Both the position numbers and the translations under genes were made by a program. This document shows, one piece after another, positions 33,741 to 45,682 of a DNA stretch of 64,000 nucleotides (its first letter is position 1; every line of letters begins with the position of its first letter). The notes under the pieces are model-generated. The model was not told the origin of the DNA. It worked only from the letters and a program-made list of their open reading frames with translations, and ran no database searches. The stretch comes from Epiperipatus broadwayi (taxonomy: Eukaryota > Onychophora > Udeonychophora > Euonychophora > Peripatidae): NCBI GenBank assembly GCA_028023455.1, contig JAQFVV010000545.1, forward strand, positions 126,001 to 190,000, in the 5' to 3' direction.

Positions 33741-34389
33741 AGAAATCTTTAAAAAATAAAAAGATTTCCAGTTGAAAATGGTTATGTAAATAACTGAAAG
33801 TATTTATGCATTTTATAAAGATTGTTAGTAATATTTGTTATTACCATTAAAACTTTATTCTTCTATTATACATGTGTGTGGAAAGTAAAAAGACAATTAT
33901 TGACTATTGGTGAACAGTAGTCAAAGATAATCATTTTGAAAGAATAATTAACTAGCTTTGCAACTCGGTTTTCATTACTTCTGATATAACAAAGAAATTA
34001 ATGTGTGTGTTGGTGTATTCATGCTTATTTATACAAATGGTACTATCACATATTTTGTATGATGTTTATAATTGAAACATTGGATAATAGGTTCACACAT
34101 TTTATGCTAGCAACTTTACACATATACTAAAATAAATTTTAAAAAAATATTTAAAAAATTAGTATTTAGGTACAAAATTAAGATTTTAGTCAATGTTTAT
34201 ATGAGTGTATATGTGTAGAAAATGTTAATATAGAAATAAAAATAACAAATAAAGCAAACCCTCAGTGAGGAATGTTCTGATGAGGTCCCTACTATTTTGA
34301 TTGTCTATTCATAATTTTGAGTGTTGTGGCCTTTGCTACCACATTTTCAGCCCTCTTATCTGTACAACCATATATTCAGGGTTCATTTA
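33741..34389. other. Non-coding spacer
   Basis: No feature was recognised up to the MITE. Confidence 0.4.
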
Positions 34390-34959
34390 CTTGGATGTAG
34401 GGTGACCAGATTGGTTCAATCAAAAATCGGGACATAATGACTAATTATTTTTAGGGCATTGCATCCTTTTTTTACAACTCCATTTCTTTGTATATTTATT
34501 GTTGTAAGTACACTTCCTCTTTGGCATGTTGTCTATTGTTTAGGGTTATTAATATTCCTATTAATTTTATCACTATGGAAAATTCATATCAACAAAGAAT
34601 TAGTAAAACTACACTGTCAATCAAAGCAGATACAAGTGCAGTTCACATTTTAGCCTACAAAAATCTAACTGCACATACTTCAAGGCAAGGTTGGATGGGA
34701 GAATGCATCTATCTTGATAACCCAGCCATATAATGTAATTGTGATCTTTGTTTTAGTGTTGGAATTTGTCTGAAGTTTTTACAATATTACTGTAGAGGCT
34801 GAAACAGTTAGGGCCAAGAAATTATCATTTTTGCAAAAAATTATTTCTGTAAGACAAATAATAATTATGAGTATTTGAAAATCGGGATACAATGGTCCCA
34901 AAAAGACATTTTGGGGACAATCCTGAAAATTAGGGATGTCGGGTCAGCCTACTTGGATG
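34390..34959. mobile_element. hAT-type MITE with 8-bp target duplication
   Basis: CTTGGATG at 34390-34397 recurs exactly at 34952-34959. Between them the 554-bp element starts TAGGGTGACCAGA and ends, read inwards from the right, TAGGCTGACCCGA: short imperfect terminal inverted repeats. Sub-terminal AAAATCGGGA is repeated at both ends. An 8-bp duplication with short termini is the hAT hallmark. The two overlapping open frames at 34459-34733 have no transposase motifs, so it is non-autonomous. Confidence 0.8.
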
Positions 34960-35109
34960 AGACCTCTGACTATATGATTTATGTCAATTTGACTGTATAT
35001 CTGAATTGTATCCTTTTGTCTGATAATCATTTCTCTCCCTGTTTCATTTTAATATTTCCCTTTGTTCATTACTCCTCCAATTTATATTAGATATTCTATT
35101 ATCAGAATT

Positions 35110-36570
35110 CTCCTTTTTTAATCTCACCATTCTTTCATTGGGATTGTTGTCAACTTCTAACATTCCAAAATATTTGATAGTTCTTTCACTGTACAGCAAT
35201 TATTTCTGACTAACACTGTTTCAATGTAATGTGGTAAATTCAACCTGATTATTCTGATTATGTCTTTTTCTGACAAATGAAGGGCTGCTAAGACCTTTAA
35301 ATTCATAACTTCTTGCCTAAAGAATTGAGTCATGCTGTCTTTGTTAAAGTTATATTTTTGGGGGGCTGTCCTCTGTCATATAGAATCTTGTCAATCTTCA
35401 TCCCAGAAATGGACAATTAATTTTTTCTTAAATTCAGAATAAATTCTGGGTAATGCAAATAATGACATCCACCAAGCTCTATCAGCAGCAATTAAATGAT
35501 GAATGGCTATTGCTATTTTCACCTTTTCAATCATTTCGTTTAGAATGAATAATTGTTCTAAAATTGTCAATTATTATATGGAGTTTTTCTCATATTTTCT
35601 CCCTTAAAACATTTTTATGCTAACTAGATGAGATATATATGAGGTCTCATGATGAATTTTTTTATCATTCTGTATCATATTTAATATAAAATTATTAATA
35701 ATCTTTAGGGTGTCTATATCTGCATTTTTGACTGTCATCTTTTGTTTCCTCATATGGGATTTCTGTAGGCATAATATCAACATGATATCTTTCTATTTGT
35801 CCTTCTAATCTATCTATGCATTTATCTTTGTTTTATATTGTGGACTTCACTTCTTCTATTTTATTATTGATCATCAATATTTCTTTATTTGGTTTGGGTT
35901 ACATGGTGGTTATGAATTTCAATTCTACTATCCTTTATTTCTTGTGTGCCTGCCCTCAATTCCATTTCCACTGATCTTATAATGTGGCTGCATTCCTTTT
36001 CTACTATCTGTCTTAATTTGTCCTGAATAATTTTTATAATCTACTTTGTTAATTTTTGTATTCAATTCCTCCAATCAGTACCTTTGTACTGGATGCCATT
36101 TGAATTTTTCCATGTATTTCTTTTTAACTCTTTCCCCTTCACCTCATCAGTAATTTGTATGCAATATTTCTGTGTTGGCTTAATTATTGCATCTTTTTGA
36201 AGTTTAACATTTTTTAACTTCATGTTCCATTCTTGTCATATGGTTTGGAATGAACATTTTATTTCTACTCATAAAGTTTTTAAATTCACCTTTTAAACTT
36301 TTATTATCATTCATAATTTGCTTTTGAAAACCCTTCACATTCTTCTTGAAATTCCTATACTTTTTTATTCATCTTTTGAATCTCGGTTTTCACTTCTTCC
36401 CTTGACTCTTCAATCATTCCTTTTAGGGCCATAGATTCAATCTTAGCCTCTTCTCTTAAGGTCATATTTTTGGCTCATACTTCTAACTCTGCTTCTAATT
36501 TCTGAGAATTATTTTTTAATTTTTCTTCTAATTTTGGAGAATTATTTTCTGTTTTTAGTTAAGTTAAATA
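35110..36570 (-). pseudogene. Gag-like retroelement pseudogene
   Basis: Reading right to left, the first part (about 36560-36270) encodes a charged coiled coil (PKLEEKLK, LREEAKIE, EESREEVKTEIQKM). Interrupted coiled-coil pieces lie near 35850. The last part (35560-35130) is a nearly continuous frame with two stops that has the layout of a retrotransposon capsid: AWWMSLFALPRIYSEFKKK, FWDED, a Phe/Gln-rich helix, LAALHLSEKDIIRIIRLNLP and an ELSNILE end. Ty3/gypsy-like Gag is the best fit. No protease or pol is adjacent. All frames are broken. Confidence 0.6.
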
Positions 36571-36599
36571 TTTGTAAACATAGATTGGCCCTGCTCTAT

Positions 36600-38730
36600 A
36601 AATCTGGATTAGTTTTGTCCATAATTAATAATAATTAATTTCTACAAATATAAATAAAGTATATATTACTGTGATATAGGTAGTAGTCCAGGGTCTGCAT
36701 TCTTGCCTTTCACTGCCTATAAATTGAAATTAATAACATGCATAAATAATAGAATCCTATCTACTTCTGTTCCCTTCAAAATAAAAATATAATTGTTTGA
36801 TTTGTCCTAGTAAGAAGAGTATATTTAAAAAAAATTATTTGTTATGATAGAGTTTTATATACCATGTGAATCATTCACTCATCAGTCACATGTTAATAAA
36901 TCAACTTGCTTAGACTACATTTATTCTCAAGCCATGAGTTGATTGCAACTAAAATTGTAACAATTGCTATATGATCAAGCCAGTTTAAAAGTTAATTGAG
37001 TCACCACATTAAGTGCTAAAATTGTAATAGTACATGTGAGCAAAATGGATACCCTTTAGGTTCAGGTTTTATTGGTTGAAATTACTAAATGAAGTTATTA
37101 AATGAAATTATTAATCATAAGATCTGTGACATTCTTTGTAAATATAAACTGAAAACAAGGTTCTGTGATGATGTAAAAGGGTAATTTTATTAACTTCAAA
37201 TACATCTAAATAATAAATGATTGATGATCTACTAATAATGATGTGTGTATGAATTAATGTGAGTAAATGAATAAAATAATTAATACGAACTGATGAATAA
37301 AAATTATTCAATATTAATTATATTGCTAATGAATATAGTTTTTTTAAAAAAAACTTTCAGCTATTTGAGGCAATTTCACAAATAAAAATGAAATCCAAAA
37401 TAAGTTTTATTCATACTAATCTGTTGACATAGAAAATAGCATGTGTGTGGCTATTACAAACTTTCTTTTCATATAGCTATCTCAACAGATTTTTGGAAAA
37501 CTTATTTTTATCACGAATGTTGAATGTCTTAAAAAATGCTTTACTAAATCTTTGTTAATTATCTTTATTAAAACGTTATTTATTAAACTATATATATGTC
37601 AAAAATAAAATCAAAAACATTTTGAATTTTTTTGTTTTTAATTATTACTTGTCTTTTTAATTTTTTACTATACAGTATTTTTACTGCTTTTTTAGATTGA
37701 TATTTTTAACCAATGTCATTCACGACTTGGATCTTATTATCAGAAAGACATATTATTGTGAAAATTCAGTTACTGTAATCTAAATTAATGACTGCTTATT
37801 CTATTATTGTGTGTATTTATCTTCTATAACAAAGGTGCTCAACCAATTCATTATGATCTACCTGTTGATTATGGCAGTCTTTTTTCATCAATCATATTGG
37901 GATTAAAATATTTTATATAAACTATCTTGCTTGGTTTTAAAACTTACTGAATCAGCATATCAAATATAAATATTATTAAATCAAATATTAAAAATCATTG
38001 AATTGATGTGTAACTTTGATAATTTTTTTTTTCTGAATCGATGTCTAACTTTGATAATTTTTTTTTTTCTGAATCGATGTGTAACTTTAATAATTTTTTT
38101 TTTCATGTAATCCTAATGTTGAAAATTACTAACTCAGCATAGTTTTAAAAATCTCTTTAATAATTGTACTTTTTAATTTTGTTTCTATTTCATTATAAAT
38201 AATAACATTTTAATATGTTCAATAAGTGTTGAAATCAGATTATAATATTATATGAGTAGATTGAAAAATCACTATCCTAAAAAAATGCAATTCATATTTT
38301 CAAAAAAAGGTTGAGAAGTCTTATTTTATAGTATGTCTGAGAAAAGTCATCAAATTCTTCTATGTTTAAAATAAAAAATTTGAATTATGGAGAACAACTT
38401 TTTCTTAAGATGTAATTTTATGTTTTTCGATTACGACTAAACACCCATTTGAACTGATTCTTGATAATAATTGCATTACTATAGTATGTGCAATAAAAAT
38501 AATGATTATTATTAATAAATTCTGAAGGAGAAGAATAAAATCTTTATAATCAATAAATTAATTATATCAGAATTTAACCTAATTATATAAACTATGATGG
38601 GTCTTAAAATAGAAACTAAATTTTTACTAAATATTATAATTCACTAAATGTGATTCCAACATGATTTTTTTTAATCTTTATTATATTGTGATAATAATAT
38701 TTTAGTGTAGTCTTTGTTTACAATTATCTA
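36600..38730. other. Spacer with small tandem repeats
   Basis: Only the 35-bp tandem at 37999-38104 was recognised. The 66-codon minus-strand open piece at 37111-37311 is without motifs. Confidence 0.4.
37999..38104 (+). repeat. 35-bp tandem repeat, three units
   Basis: Three near-identical units of TGAATYGATGTSTAACTTTR followed by AATTTTTTTTTTC; the T-run length varies slightly. Confidence 0.85.
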
Positions 38731-38734
38731 ACTT

Positions 38735-40440
38735 TAACTGGAAAAATTTGTATTCTTCGTCAGATGTAGATTTCTGTAAGAAGTTTTTTGAACAATCATT
38801 TAATGAACTAATTGACAAATATATTCCTAAGAAAAATTTTTTAACTAATCATTTTCCTGTCTGGTTTTCAGTCTCTCTTAAAGAAATTATTAAAAGGAAA
38901 TCATTTCACCATCGTAAATATTGGAGAACTGAAAACTTAAATTATTATAACAATTTTGTTAAGTATAGAAGATTGTCAAAGGTTATATATCATGGAGATT
39001 TTCAAAAATTTATACAAAATACTGAAAGTCATATTTCTGATAATCCTTTGTAATTTTGGTCTCTAGTCAAGAATTTAAGTATTACAAAAAAAAATTACAG
39101 TAATAATTCAAATCTAGTTGCAGATGATTTTTCTCATTATTTCTCAGAGCTTTTTAAACAATCTAAATCTTTTACTAATTTAACTGAAAATAACGATCTA
39201 ATTGAAGAAAGGATAGCATTTAATTCATTTATTGAATCTGATATTTTTGCTATTAAGCAGCTTAAATTACATTCTAGTGTGGGCCTTGACAGTATTCCAG
39301 CTTTCATTAATAAAGGATGTGCTGAATATATTAATTCTCCTCTTTTGCATATTTTTAATTGCTCTTTGCTAAAGTTGTACCTATTTTTAAGAAAGGATCT
39401 AGAGATTTGGTAAGTGATTATGGGCCTATTTCAGTTCTACACACTTGCTAGAATATCTGAAAGATGTTTATAAAATAAAATTATCTTGGATGTCAGTAAG
39501 GTTTGGGCACCAGAGCAGCGTGGCTTTTTTCCTAATAGGTCCATTGAAACAAATTTGCTAACTATTTTTGATCACATTTCAAATTCAATTGAGAATTAAT
39601 CTAGGTTGGATGTTAGGTATTTTGATATGTCCAAGGCTTTTGATAGGTTAATCATAAAATTCTTCAAAAGCTTTGTAGATTAGGTTTTTTCAAATTATTA
39701 ATTGGTTTGACTCTTTTCTTAAAAATAGAATGCCCTGTGTAAAGTTTAACAATAAATTGTCTTTACCATATGATTGCTTCACTGGGGTGCCTCAAGGCAG
39801 TGTTCTTGCACCATTATTATTTAATGTATACATTGATGATCTAAAAAATTACATTAAATTTTTACATCTTCTATGTTATGCAGATGATTGCAAAAATTGT
39901 AGGCATATTTATTGTATTAATGACTGTTTTTTACTTCAAAGTTATATAGATAATTTTTTGAATTAGTGTGAATATTATTATATAAATATTGGTAAGTGCT
40001 CCTTTGTTTCTCACTGTAGAAAATTGAAATCTTAAGGTTTTCCTACTATATTGGTGACTCTAAAATCATAACAAATGATCATCAAAGAGATCTAGGAATA
40101 ATATTTTCCAATAGTGGGTCTTTTCATAACCACATTAATTTTATGGTGAATAAATCTTTTAAATTGTAGGAGCTATTTACAGATATGGAAAAGCATTTAA
40201 TAAATTTACAAAAATTAAACTTTTTATATCCTTAGTACTTCCTATTTTGGAATATGATTCAATTATATGGAATCCTCATAATAAGACAGATATCATAAAA
40301 ATTCAATTTGTTTTTGACAAATTTTTAAAATTAAATAGTTTAAATAATGAACACTATATTGACTTAATGCTGAGATGAAAAACAAGAGATCTTAAATTTC
40401 TTCATAAATTTATTTCCCAGAATATTTCTGTATCTAATTT
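38735..40440 (+). mobile_element. Jockey-type LINE, decayed RT region
   Basis: The first frame (38748-39053) is the segment between endonuclease and RT, with a WFSVSLKEIIKRK block like the PWW---L-----K---of Jockey-group elements. Broken frames then give SVGLDSIPAF, IFKKGSRDLVSDY-PIS, PEQRGFFPNRSIETNL and YFDMSKAFDRL (motif A with both Asp). 39730-39966 encodes GVPQGSVLAPLLFNVYIDDL and CYADD (motifs B and C). Later pieces keep the LGI-F and LEYDS-IWNP blocks of the thumb. Frameshifts and stops make it inactive. No endonuclease domain was found upstream, so it is 5'-truncated. Confidence 0.85.
39730..39966 (+). pseudogene. Jockey-type RT motifs B and C
   Basis: In the 78-residue piece, residues 19-24 are GVPQGS, 34-38 YIDDL, and 50-53 the catalytic YADD. 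All are as in active enzymes. Upstream and downstream frames are broken. Confidence 0.8.
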
Positions 40441-40485
40441 GCTTTTTAGATTAAGTATCAAGAAACAGAATTATAACACTTGTAC

Positions 40486-40556
40486 TACTATTATTGTTAT
40501 TATTATTACTAGTACTACTATTTTTACTATTACTGTGACTATTATTATTATTATTT
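40486..40556 (+). repeat. TAT/TAC trinucleotide microsatellite
   Basis: An imperfect ATT/ACT run of about 70 bases separates two LINE fragments and may be a LINE tail. Confidence 0.6.
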
Positions 40557-41000
40557 GGATTTATCTAAAGCATTTGATTCTGTTTATCACACAATCTACA
40601 TTGATTATATTCATATATTTTTTGGGGTTGTTTCATTTTCTGGTATAAAAAAATACATGATGTTATTAGTGGTTTTAAATTGGTTAATATGGATTTTTAT
40701 AGGGGTCAGTTTCTTGGTCCTACATTATTTTTAATATATATAAATGATATTTTTGATTTACCTTTGCTTCAGTGATGTATTGTTTTGCTCATAATATTTT
40801 TTATAATTTTATTTCCTATAATAGTCTTGAATATTTGATTAATACCATACCTGGCATTTATTAGTAATTGGCTTATGCCAATCATAATAAAATGAGAGGC
40901 ATTCTATTTTTTTGTAAATACTCTTCACATTTAATTAAGAGCAGTATTTGTACTTGTAGTAATATCATTTTTTTCTGATAATCATTGTATTTAAGTGTTT
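40545..41000 (+). mobile_element. Second LINE RT fragment
   Basis: YLDLSKAFDSVYHTIYIDYI (motif A) occurs at 40551-40610 and GQFLGPTLFLIYINDIFDLP (relic of motif B and after) at about 40704-40763. This repeats RT motifs already passed in the 38735-40440 element, so it must be a separate insertion of a Jockey/CR1-like element. All frames are broken. Confidence 0.7.
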
Positions 41001-41571
41001 TTATTGGTTTGGGATTATCTTGGTATCAGACGGACAGTATATGCTTGACTGAATTTAAGAATTATTGCCTTTATTATAATTATACATGTATTCCAATATT
41101 AATACTAGTTTCCTGACATTATATTTATTTTTTTAAGTTCACAATGTAGTGAAACCCTAAATGATTACAACTTTGCATTTTCCATGCAACGTTTATCCAA
41201 ACTATCATTTTTATTCCATTTCTCAGTACTTAACAGCTTTTATAGATTGTATTGGCTGAAGAAAGGAGATTGCTATTAACTGAAAGGAGACCCTTTGATT
41301 CCTCTTGGAGGTCTTAAAGAAACCGAGCAGGGCAAATTCCTAATGTCCACTCCATACGTTCTTGATGTTGCAGCTGTTATTACTATATGATTATTCATAT
41401 AGTATATGAACATGGATGGGCTGCTCACCAACACGCATTAGCCAGCATGGTGAGTTTATTGGCTCTGAGTTTAAGATCAAGAAACACCATGGTCTTTCTT
41501 CTCAGTGCCTGATAAGGCAGAATGAATGTTTGTGTAAATAATAAATATTTTTCCAATGCATATATACAATT

Positions 41572-41982
41572 GTGACAGACAAAAATAAAGCATGGCCCTT
41601 ATTCCCAGGAGGCTGTAAAGTCACTGACCAAGGCAGTGGTTGGTGGCCGAAGGTGGAGGGTGCTAAGAATCCCCTGATTGCGGCCCCAGGCTGCCATTTG
41701 ATGATGACTTTTTATTTAGGTACTTACAACTGCATATCTCTTTTAAGTGAAGGAAGATTGCAAGAATTAGAAAAAGAACTGTCTTATATTAAATGGGACA
41801 TTATTGGACTTTGTGAAGTTAGAAGAAAAGGTGAAGAGACAATTGATTTAAAAAGTGGACATATACTCTATTATAAAGGCACAAATATTGGAACTACAAG
41901 TGGAGTAGGATTCATTATAAATAAAAGTGGAAGAATAATATTGTGGAGCTTGATGGTGTATCAGACAGAGTGGCAAGATTAG
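41572..41982 (+). pseudogene. RTE ORF start and N-terminal APE endonuclease
   Basis: In the 136-codon frame, the ATG at 41572 has a divergent leader. From residue 51, TYNCISLLSEGRLQELE carries the conserved Asn53, and GLCEVRR carries the catalytic Glu82. The frame then reaches YKGTNIGTTSGVGFIINK and shifts at about 41935. The continuation in another frame (RVARLVIQLNSRYQMQ then FAPTSS) shows one small indel. Confidence 0.85.
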
Positions 41983-42075
41983 TTATACAACTTAATAGCA
42001 GATACCAAATGCAGATAATTCAGGTTTTTGCCCCAACAAGTTCTCATAGTGATGAAGTAGTAGAAGATTTTTTAT

Positions 42076-42933
42076 ATGGATGTACAAAAGGCTTTTGATC
42101 AGAGTAAACAATATTTTAAAATTGTTATGGGAGACTTTAATGCTACAATTGGTAAACAAATGAAAGATGAAAGTGCTGTAGGTAATTTTGGTTATGGTAA
42201 TAGAAATGAGAGAGGACATACACTTGTGGAATTTGGAGAAAAAGAAAAACTTTATATTATGAATTCTTTTTTTGAGAAAAATTTTAAAAGGAAATGGACA
42301 TGGAAGCATCCAAATGAAGGTACAGCAGAATTGGATTATATTTTGACTAACAGGAAATACATATTTCAAGATTGTAATGTTCTTAATAAATTTAACACAG
42401 GAAGTGATCATCGATTAGTAAGGTGTAAGATACGTGTTAATGTAAAACTAGAGAGACAAAAATTATTAAGAAAAACAATATTTACAGTTGATATTCCTAA
42501 TCTTCAGAAATATTCTAATGAATTTAAATTAGAACTTACAAATCGGTTTCAAGTATTAGTAGATTTTGAACATGATTCAGATTTAAATGAAATTAATATG
42601 AAAATAACTGATACACTTTTAAAAACTGCAACAAAGATAGCTGGTAGAAAAAAGCAGCAATTGATCAATAAAATTTCTACTGAGACTAGAGAATTTATGA
42701 AGAAAAGAAAGAATATGAAGATACACAGAAATGATGCATTAAAAAGAATTGAATATCTCGAATTTTGTAAAATGGTGCGGAAAAGAGTTGAATATGATAT
42801 AAGAAAGTATAACTGTGAACTAGCAAGGAAAGCTGTAGAAGAGAATAAAAGTCTCAAGAATGTCAAACAACATTTTGGTATTAGTAGGAAATTTATATCT
42901 GCAATAAGAAAAAAAAGATGGAATTATTACTAA
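42076..42933 (+). pseudogene. RTE endonuclease C-terminal half and linker
   Basis: A 285-codon frame. Residues 19-24 GDFNAT give the catalytic Asp and Asn. W74-W76 and ELDYIL (85-90) are the conserved late strand, and SDHRLV (110-115) gives the catalytic Asp-His pair. After about residue 125 comes the charged linker (KTATKIAGRKKQQ, TREFMKKRK) that precedes RTE reverse transcriptases. The upstream Met is not the true start; the frame is joined to 41572-41982 through an indel. Confidence 0.9.
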
Positions 42934-43202
42934 AAAGAGAGATGAAATTGGTAGAAGATTTTTATCAAGAATTATATAGTAATAAAAAACAAGTACCTCC
43001 TATAACTATTACATCTTCTGAATTGCCCAGAATTTTAAATGAAGAAGTGAGACATGCAATTAAATGTATGAAGAAAGGAAAGGCTCCAGGTAATGATGGA
43101 ATTATAATTGATATATTAAAAGAAGCAGGTGAAGAAATAGAAACAATTTTAGCAAAGTTATATACCAAATGTCTAAATGATAAAGATGTACTGGATAATT
43201 GA
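42918..43202 (+). pseudogene. RTE RT, N-terminal part
   Basis: The frame overlaps the previous one by 16 bases in a shifted phase. VEDFYQELYS starts the RT region, and KAPGNDGIIIDILK is the conserved RT motif 0/1. It ends at TGA (W or R in relatives) before NAVIILIFKKGDKEDLRNYR. Confidence 0.85.
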
Positions 43203-43334
43203 AAGAATGCAGTAATAATATTAATATTTAAAAAAGGTGATAAAGAAGATCTTAGAAATTACAGACATATCAGCCTTTTATCAGTTTTATATAAAAATGT
43301 TACCAAGATAATTACAACTCGTCTACAGAGAACA

Positions 43335-43643
43335 TTGGATTTCCACCAACCAAGAGAACAAGCTGGATTTAAAAGTGGTTTTAGTGCAGTAGATCATATC
43401 CAGGTATTGAGAGAATTTATAGAAAGGACAAATGAATATGAGTTGTCATTATGTTTTGGATTTGTAGATTATGAAAAGGCATTTGATTCTATAAACATTT
43501 CTTCAGTGATTAAAGCATTGGATCATCAAGGTATAGATCCAGGATATTGTCATATTTTAAAGAATATTTATAAAAATGCAACAGCAACAATTAGATTACA
43601 TAATGATACTGGGAAAGTCAACATTGAGAAAGGTGTAAGATAA
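43335..43643 (+). pseudogene. RTE RT palm, motif A
   Basis: It includes PREQAGFKSGFSAVDHIQVL and then FVDYEKAFDS, the motif A aspartates. It ends in GVR followed by TAA where relatives have GVRQGD; a CAA to TAA change fits. Confidence 0.85.
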
Positions 43644-43810
43644 GGTGACTCCATATCTCCAAAACTTTTTACAGCAGTGCTGCAAGAAGTATTTTGTGGA
43701 TTAAAATGGGAAACTAAAGGAGTGAAACTAAATGGAGATTATTTAAGTCATTTAGATTTCTCACAGATGATGTAGTTGTTTTTGCAAATAATGCTTCAGA
43801 GCTGCAGGAA

Positions 43811-44305
43811 ATGTTTCAGGAGTTAGCAGATGAAAGTAGAAATGTAGGACTAAAGATAAATGTTAAAAAGACTAAAGTAATGTTTAATCAATTTGCTCAA
43901 AATATGAAAATAAAGATTGATTATAATGAATTAGAGGAATTTAACAATTACAAATACCTTGGTCAGATTATTAATACAGATGAAAACATAATGAAGGAAA
44001 TTAATCATAGAATTAAACTTGGTTGGAGTGCTTTTGGTAGAAATAACTTGATACTAAAAGGAAATATGCCTATGTGTTTGAAACGGAAGGTTTTTAAAAA
44101 ATGTGTTTTACCAGTTTTTACTTATGGATCTGAAACTTGGACATGTAATAGAAGAGCAATACAGAGACTTCAGACCACTCAAAGAATTATGGAGAGATGT
44201 ATGTTGGGAGTAACAAGAAGTGATCGAAAATGCAATGTATGGGTAAGAGAACAAAAAGGGGTTACTGACCTCATCGAAAAAATTAAAAGATTGAAGTGGA
44301 GTTAG
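43811..44305 (+). pseudogene. RTE RT thumb and C-terminal domain
   Basis: A 164-codon frame covers GLKINVKKTKVM, the NYKYLGQIIN block, KRKVFKKCVLPVFTYGSETWT, the ERCMLGV block and RLKWS, all hallmarks of RTE-type ends. Just upstream, motif C reads TDD at 43765 instead of ADD, out of phase. Confidence 0.9.
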
Positions 44306-44545
44306 GCTGGACATATCGCTAGAAGAGATGATAATAGATAGACAATTGAAATTTTAAACGGGATTCCAAGAGATTGTAAAAGACCCAGAAAGAGACCACA
44401 TGAGAGATGGATGGATGAAATAAGAAAGTGTGCAGGGGTGATGTGGAGAAGAGAAGCTAAAGATCAGAGAAGATGGATTAAACTTGGAGAGACCTTCATC
44501 CTGCAGTGGATTGATAATGGTTGTTGATGATGATGATAGATTGTA

Positions 44546-45420
44546 TTGTTGACAATTTCTCAGTTTCATTAATTAATCACATATTTCTCTCTTCATCACT
44601 TCCAGCAGTTTACATAAGTAAAGTTTATTCTTTTTTTCCTCTGATATTATACGATCAATCTTAGATTATGATTATAACAAATTCTAATAACCATTACTAA
44701 AATGACAGTTCATGAAGGATTCATAGTGACTTGAAATTATACTTAACTGATATCTCTAGAATTCTCATTACTATGTATTATAGCATTTTTCGGTAGAAGT
44801 CAACAATTATTAACTTACGGGATTGTGATCAAACAGAAAACGGTGGCAAACTTAAAAGAATTAATAATAATTATGCTTGAAATTATTTACTGGTTATAAT
44901 CTCTACAGATTTTTTAATAGAATGTTTGCGAGTAGGTAGATGGTTTAAAGAATCTATAAATGAATTTCTAAATAGATAAACTTTAATATATATGACCCAA
45001 CAGAGACACTTGATTATTTACCAATTTCACAATATCAACTAATAAACTATTATTTATTTTGATTAATGATTAGAGTGCTGTAAAGATTACATTTTTTTTT
45101 AAAATTATTTTTAGAGAAAATAATCTTAAAAAAAGATTGATTCTAAAAAAGAAATTAATTTAATAATACATCGATTTATCAGGTGAAATTAGAATGTTAA
45201 GTTGTCGAAGATTAGTTGTGGTCATATTTTGATTTTAAAAAAAAATAATTAAAAAAAAGATCGATTTTTAAAAAGAATGAATGTAAAATACATAGATTTA
45301 TGACACAATGAAATTGCATGTAACAATATTAATAACCCAAGGAGATTTAAATAGATGTGGCTTGTACATTATTGACACCTTTATATTATACACTATTTAT
45401 TTTTTAAGTAATATGTTAGA
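44546..45420. other. Non-coding spacer
   Basis: Nothing recognised except A-rich near-repeats such as AAAAAAAGATTGATT at about 45130 and 45255. Confidence 0.4.
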
Positions 45421-45485
45421 TGTTAACTTTGCAATAATATTGCGGTTAGAGAGCGCAGTTTTTTCGTGCATAGTGTCGAGAAACA

Positions 45486-45499
45486 GCGCCGCATAGTGG
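45486..45499 (-). promoter_or_regulatory. CTCF-like motif, 12 of 14
   Basis: GCGCCGCATAGTGG fits the reverse of CCASYAGRKGGCRS at 12 positions. Confidence 0.3.
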
Positions 45500-45564
45500 G
45501 CTAGAATCTTGGTAGTTTCTGATAGCAGACGACGTAAGTTAAATGGGCTTATGCATGGCAACCA

Positions 45565-45578
45565 GTGCCACCAAGTCG
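45565..45578 (-). promoter_or_regulatory. CTCF-like motif, 12 of 14
   Basis: GTGCCACCAAGTCG, same orientation, fits at 12 positions. Confidence 0.3.
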
Positions 45579-45634
45579 GCAGTTTTGGTGCCAGCTAGCT
45601 GGTGGAATGTTCCTGTGCTTACGCATGGTGAAAA

Positions 45635-45648
45635 GCGCCACCTAGTGG
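45635..45648 (-). promoter_or_regulatory. CTCF core motif, 14 of 14
   Basis: GCGCCACCTAGTGG is an exact match to the reverse of the CTCF consensus CCASYAGRKGGCRS. Binding is inferred only. Confidence 0.5.
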
Positions 45649-45682
45649 CTCAAACAAGTATTGCTACTTTGGGGCCCCTACT

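Larger units (their letters stand above)
41270..44545 (+). mobile_element. RTE-type LINE copy 3, best preserved
   Basis: It is a nearly complete element. A 5' region runs from about 41270. Endonuclease frames are 41572-41982 and 42076-42933. RT frames are 42918-43202 and 43335-43643, and the thumb/C-terminal frame is 43811-44305. It ends in TTGTTGATGATGATGA, the short-repeat tail typical of RTE elements, at 44520-44540. Single frameshifts or stops separate the frames; otherwise domain order and motifs are intact. Copies at 2205 and 14840 are older relatives. It inserts by APE-endonuclease nicking and target-primed reverse transcription when active; this copy is not. Confidence 0.9.

Noticed and set aside
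41992-42411. 139-codon minus-strand frame
   Set aside because: It is antisense to the RTE endonuclease; the plus strand carries the catalytic motifs.
42549-42866. 105-codon minus-strand frame
   Set aside because: It is antisense to the LINE linker; a Ser/Phe-rich shadow.
45486-45660. CRISPR or bacterial regulatory array suggested by short spaced repeats
   Set aside because: There are only two or three degenerate motifs, no uniform repeats, and the context is an animal nuclear genome.
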